Shown here: piece by piece, positions 4,347 through 5,622 of the stretch | Layout: every line of letters starts with the position of its first letter | Numbering within the stretch: position 1 is the stretch's first letter | Source of the DNA: UBA5359 sp028699365 [NCBI: bacterium] | GTDB taxonomy: Bacteria > UBP13 > UBA5359 | Assembly (NCBI GenBank): GCA_028699365.1 | Contig: JAQVUQ010000199.1 | Coordinates: 1-5,622 of the forward strand | DNA length: 5,622 bases | Direction of reading: 5' to 3' | Position numbers and translations under genes: made by a program | Notes under the pieces: model-generated | The model's input: the letters and a program-made list of their open reading frames with translations, nothing else | Databases searched by the model: none | Told to the model about the DNA's origin: nothing

Positions 4347-4760
4347 TCATCTGTTTGTTTGGCTCTCGAGATATACTCGTTGTCCGTATAGTATGTATCC
4401 AATTCCTATCAATATCAGAATATACTCGCCGACAGTAACAGCAGGCGGAGGCGTAGTGGTGAAGAAAAACTTTGCTTGGTCGGCAGGAGCAGTAAGAAAA
4501 AGGAGCGTAGCGTCAATTAAAGCCAAAGCGGCGGCGAGCTTGTGTTTTTTAAGGAATAATGAAATCAGTCCGGCAAGCGGAAGCAATAACCCCACAGTTA
4601 TAAAGAACACCGCAAACACCGGAGTCCGTAATTCATTCATACGAGTCTCGACCCCCAATGGAGTCAACAGGAATCCCAGAATAAAGCCCAACCCAAACAA
4701 AAAAGCCAATACTCGCTCTGCTTTCCCCAAAGAGGTCTTTGTGTTAGACAATAAAGGCAT
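4347..4760 (-). CDS. Small integral membrane protein of unknown function, four helices
   Basis: The 137-residue protein has four hydrophobic segments at about 16-36, 47-70, 75-92 and 108-126, separated by short loops. The loop between the third and fourth helices is Pro/Thr-rich (TTTPPPAVT). There are no catalytic or binding motifs I recognise, so only membrane location can be stated. The start at ATG 4760 is supported by GAGGAG (4769-4774) at eight bases and by a TATAAT box just upstream. A long plus-strand open frame over the same bases (4312-4827) is its antisense shadow. The gene is convergent with the 3931 gene and divergent from the truncated repeat gene at 4864. Confidence 0.75.
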   Translation of the reverse strand: MPLLSNTKTSLGKAERVLAFLFGLGFILGFLLTPLGVETRMNELRTPVFAVFFITVGLLLPLAGLISLFLKKHKLAAALALIDATLLFLTAPADQAKFFFTTTPPPAVTVGEYILILIGIGYILYGQRVYLESQTNR

Positions 4761-4783
4761 TTCTTTTTCTCCTCTCTTGTCAC

Positions 4784-4814
4784 ATTATACCCTTGAATGG
4801 CCTGCCCCTCACAA
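4784..4814 (-). promoter_or_regulatory. Promoter of the four-helix membrane protein gene
   Basis: A perfect TATAAT (4784-4789) on the minus strand is preceded by TTGTGA (4809-4814) at 19 bases, longer than ideal. The start of transcription would fall near 4777, giving a very short leader that just includes the Shine-Dalgarno at 4769-4774. Confidence 0.5.
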
Positions 4815-4828
4815 TATGATCCACTGAC

Positions 4829-5019
4829 ATGGCCTAATCCCCGCCGGGATGCTAAAATAAAGTATGGAGAGAAAAGCTGTAATACAGATCTGGATAGCAA
4901 CGGCTTGCGCGCTGGCCCTGGGTGCCGGGGTTTTTCTGCGCATCAATACTCCATCGTCGGAAACCCGCATTATAAGGGCTGAATTAACAGGCATCACCCG
5001 GGCTGAGATTTATACTTAT
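4829..5019 (+). repeat. Direct repeat copy 2
   Basis: This is the second copy of 3307-3497, offset by exactly 1522 bases with no indels. The shared part includes the TAAAATAAAGT upstream of the ATG, so any promoter or leaderless start signal was duplicated together with the anchor codons. Confidence 0.9.
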
Positions 5020-5025
5020 AACTGA
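4864..5025 (+). pseudogene. Truncated paralogue of the 3342 membrane-anchored protein
   Basis: Fifty-three codons (MERKAVIQIWIATACALALG and onward to E-I-Y-T-Y-N) repeat the N-terminal anchor and the start of the outer domain of the 3342 protein, then stop at TGA immediately after the repeat ends. Differences from copy 1 include K3R, L8Q, L9I, V12A, C20G, L32S and G40E, plus several silent changes. The Cys/His domain is absent. It is most simply a partial gene duplication that lost its 3' part. A small single-span membrane peptide is possible, because the start region and hydrophobic segment are intact. It sits 37 bases before the secreted protein gene at 5063 and may be co-transcribed with it. 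Confidence 0.7.
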
Positions 5026-5062
5026 TTATGCATGCCTGATCGCATCCGGCAGGAGGGGAAAG

Positions 5063-5509
5063 ATGAGAACCAAACTGATAGTGATGACGGTATCCATATT
5101 CTTCTTTATCGGCTTTGCGGATATGGGTTCGGAGACAGTCACTTGGTCATCCCTTAAAGGGGAGGAGAGCCCGGCAATTGCATCTGCAGAGGCGGCTGTT
5201 GCCGATGGTTTCTATCTGTGTACTGCCGATGTAACCGCGCCTGTAGTCGGAATACAGGACGGACAGGAGCTATATCTGGGGAAAAAGTGCGCACTGGAGA
5301 TAAAAAAAGCCGAACTAACCGCTCAGGATAATGCCAATACCCGATTCTATCTCTATCTGACGGTGCCGTATGAAGCAGACCTGGAGAATCCCTCCCATGT
5401 GCTGGTAGTAGGCGGAACAGTGTATCGGCAATCTTCATCAGGCTCTTCGCAGAATAAAAGCTCATCGCTGGGGTTTTATATCTCCGGCCAAGAACAGGCA
5501 AAGTGTTGA
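5063..5509 (+). CDS. Secreted protein of unknown function
   Basis: The 148-residue protein begins MRTK followed by a hydrophobic stretch (about 5-19, including S-I-F-F-F-I-G-F), a signal peptide likely cleaved around residues 19-22. The mature part has three cysteines (C53, C76, and C148 as the last residue), a beta-rich core with Y-L-Y-L-T-V-P-Y at about 96-103 and V-L-V-V-G-G at 113-118, then a Ser-rich linker (S-S-S-G-S-S-Q at 124-130) before a short final strand. I do not recognise the family. ATG 5063 has a strong AGGAGGGG (5051-5058) at four to five bases, so the start is secure. It lies directly downstream of the truncated paralogue. Confidence 0.75.
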   Translation: MRTKLIVMTVSIFFFIGFADMGSETVTWSSLKGEESPAIASAEAAVADGFYLCTADVTAPVVGIQDGQELYLGKKCALEIKKAELTAQDNANTRFYLYLTVPYEADLENPSHVLVVGGTVYRQSSSGSSQNKSSSLGFYISGQEQAKC

Positions 5510-5528
5510 GCGACGCGCTCCAATCGGC

Positions 5529-5622
5529 ATGAACGACGAATTAAAATCGTGGGTTTTTTGCCGTCCGGCGACACCCTCCGAGCTGGGCGACATCGATAAA
5601 TCATTACCTGTGACGCAATATT
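5529..5622 (+). CDS. Possible partial coding region running off the right edge
   Basis: From ATG 5529 the frame stays open for 31 codons to the window end (M-N-D-E-L-K-S-W-V-F and onward). It starts 19 bases after the 5063 gene and has no Shine-Dalgarno. A weak hairpin (ACGAATT with AATCGT) followed by six Ts (5554-5559) overlaps it and could instead be a terminator for the 5063 gene, which argues against coding. The family is not recognised. Confidence 0.3.
   Translation, partial: MNDELKSWVFCRPATPSELGDIDKSLPVTQY

Noticed and set aside
4312-4827. 171-codon plus-strand open frame
   Set aside because: It is antisense to the four-helix membrane protein, which has a promoter, Shine-Dalgarno and coherent hydrophobic pattern.
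4797-4982. Plus and minus open frames over the repeat copy 2, also seen in copy 1 (3284-3484)
   Set aside because: Their conservation follows from the DNA duplication; the frame from ATG 4864 is the one that gives a signal-anchor protein matching 3342.
5154-5501. 115-codon minus-strand open frame
   Set aside because: It is antisense to the secreted protein at 5063, which has a strong ribosome site and signal peptide.

Overview
The window is bacterial DNA: Shine-Dalgarno motifs precede several starts, sigma-70-like promoters are visible, and TTG or GTG appear to be used as starts. Base composition is moderate. I cannot name the organism from sequence alone. The small-gene mix (Abi_2, AbrB, DUF433 and an IS of the IS1182/ISNCY type) is what one sees in accessory regions of anaerobic Chloroflexota or Firmicutes, but that is only an impression.

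Layout. Bases 1-157 (minus) hold the start of a small protein of the GyrI-like 'hydrolase' family, cut by the window edge. Bases 158-760 carry minus-strand debris, including the N-terminus of a nucleotidyltransferase that stops right after its LFGS motif, and end in a strong hairpin plus T-tract reading on the plus strand. That hairpin sits just upstream of an Abi_2 (AbiD/AbiF-like abortive infection) gene with a TTG start. After 20 codons the Abi gene is interrupted by a complete insertion sequence (829-2477) and resumes in frame at 2484. A 6 bp target duplication (TAAGTA) flanks the IS, and removing one copy restores the Abi reading frame. The Abi gene is also cut short at its 3' end (2722), so it is broken twice.

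The IS has imperfect 15 bp ends, a subterminal inverted repeat, one DDE transposase on the minus strand, and a 19-codon leader ORF with its own strong Shine-Dalgarno whose stop overlaps the transposase start.

Bases 2741-3295 hold a minus-strand operon of two antitoxin-like genes, AbrB/MazE type then DUF433, under a recognisable promoter but with no toxin gene beside them. From 3307 onward the window holds small genes of unknown function. These are a membrane-anchored protein with a Cys/His-containing outer domain (3342-3806), a probably frameshifted gene (3848-4197), a four-helix membrane protein on the minus strand (4347-4760), a truncated second copy of the first 52 codons and leader of the 3342 gene (4829-5025), a secreted protein (5063-5509), and an open frame running off the right edge (5529-5622).

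Overall this reads as a decaying defence/toxin-antitoxin island. The strongest observations are the IS-inactivated Abi_2 gene with a structured RNA element directly upstream, and the 191 bp duplicated promoter/membrane-anchor module.
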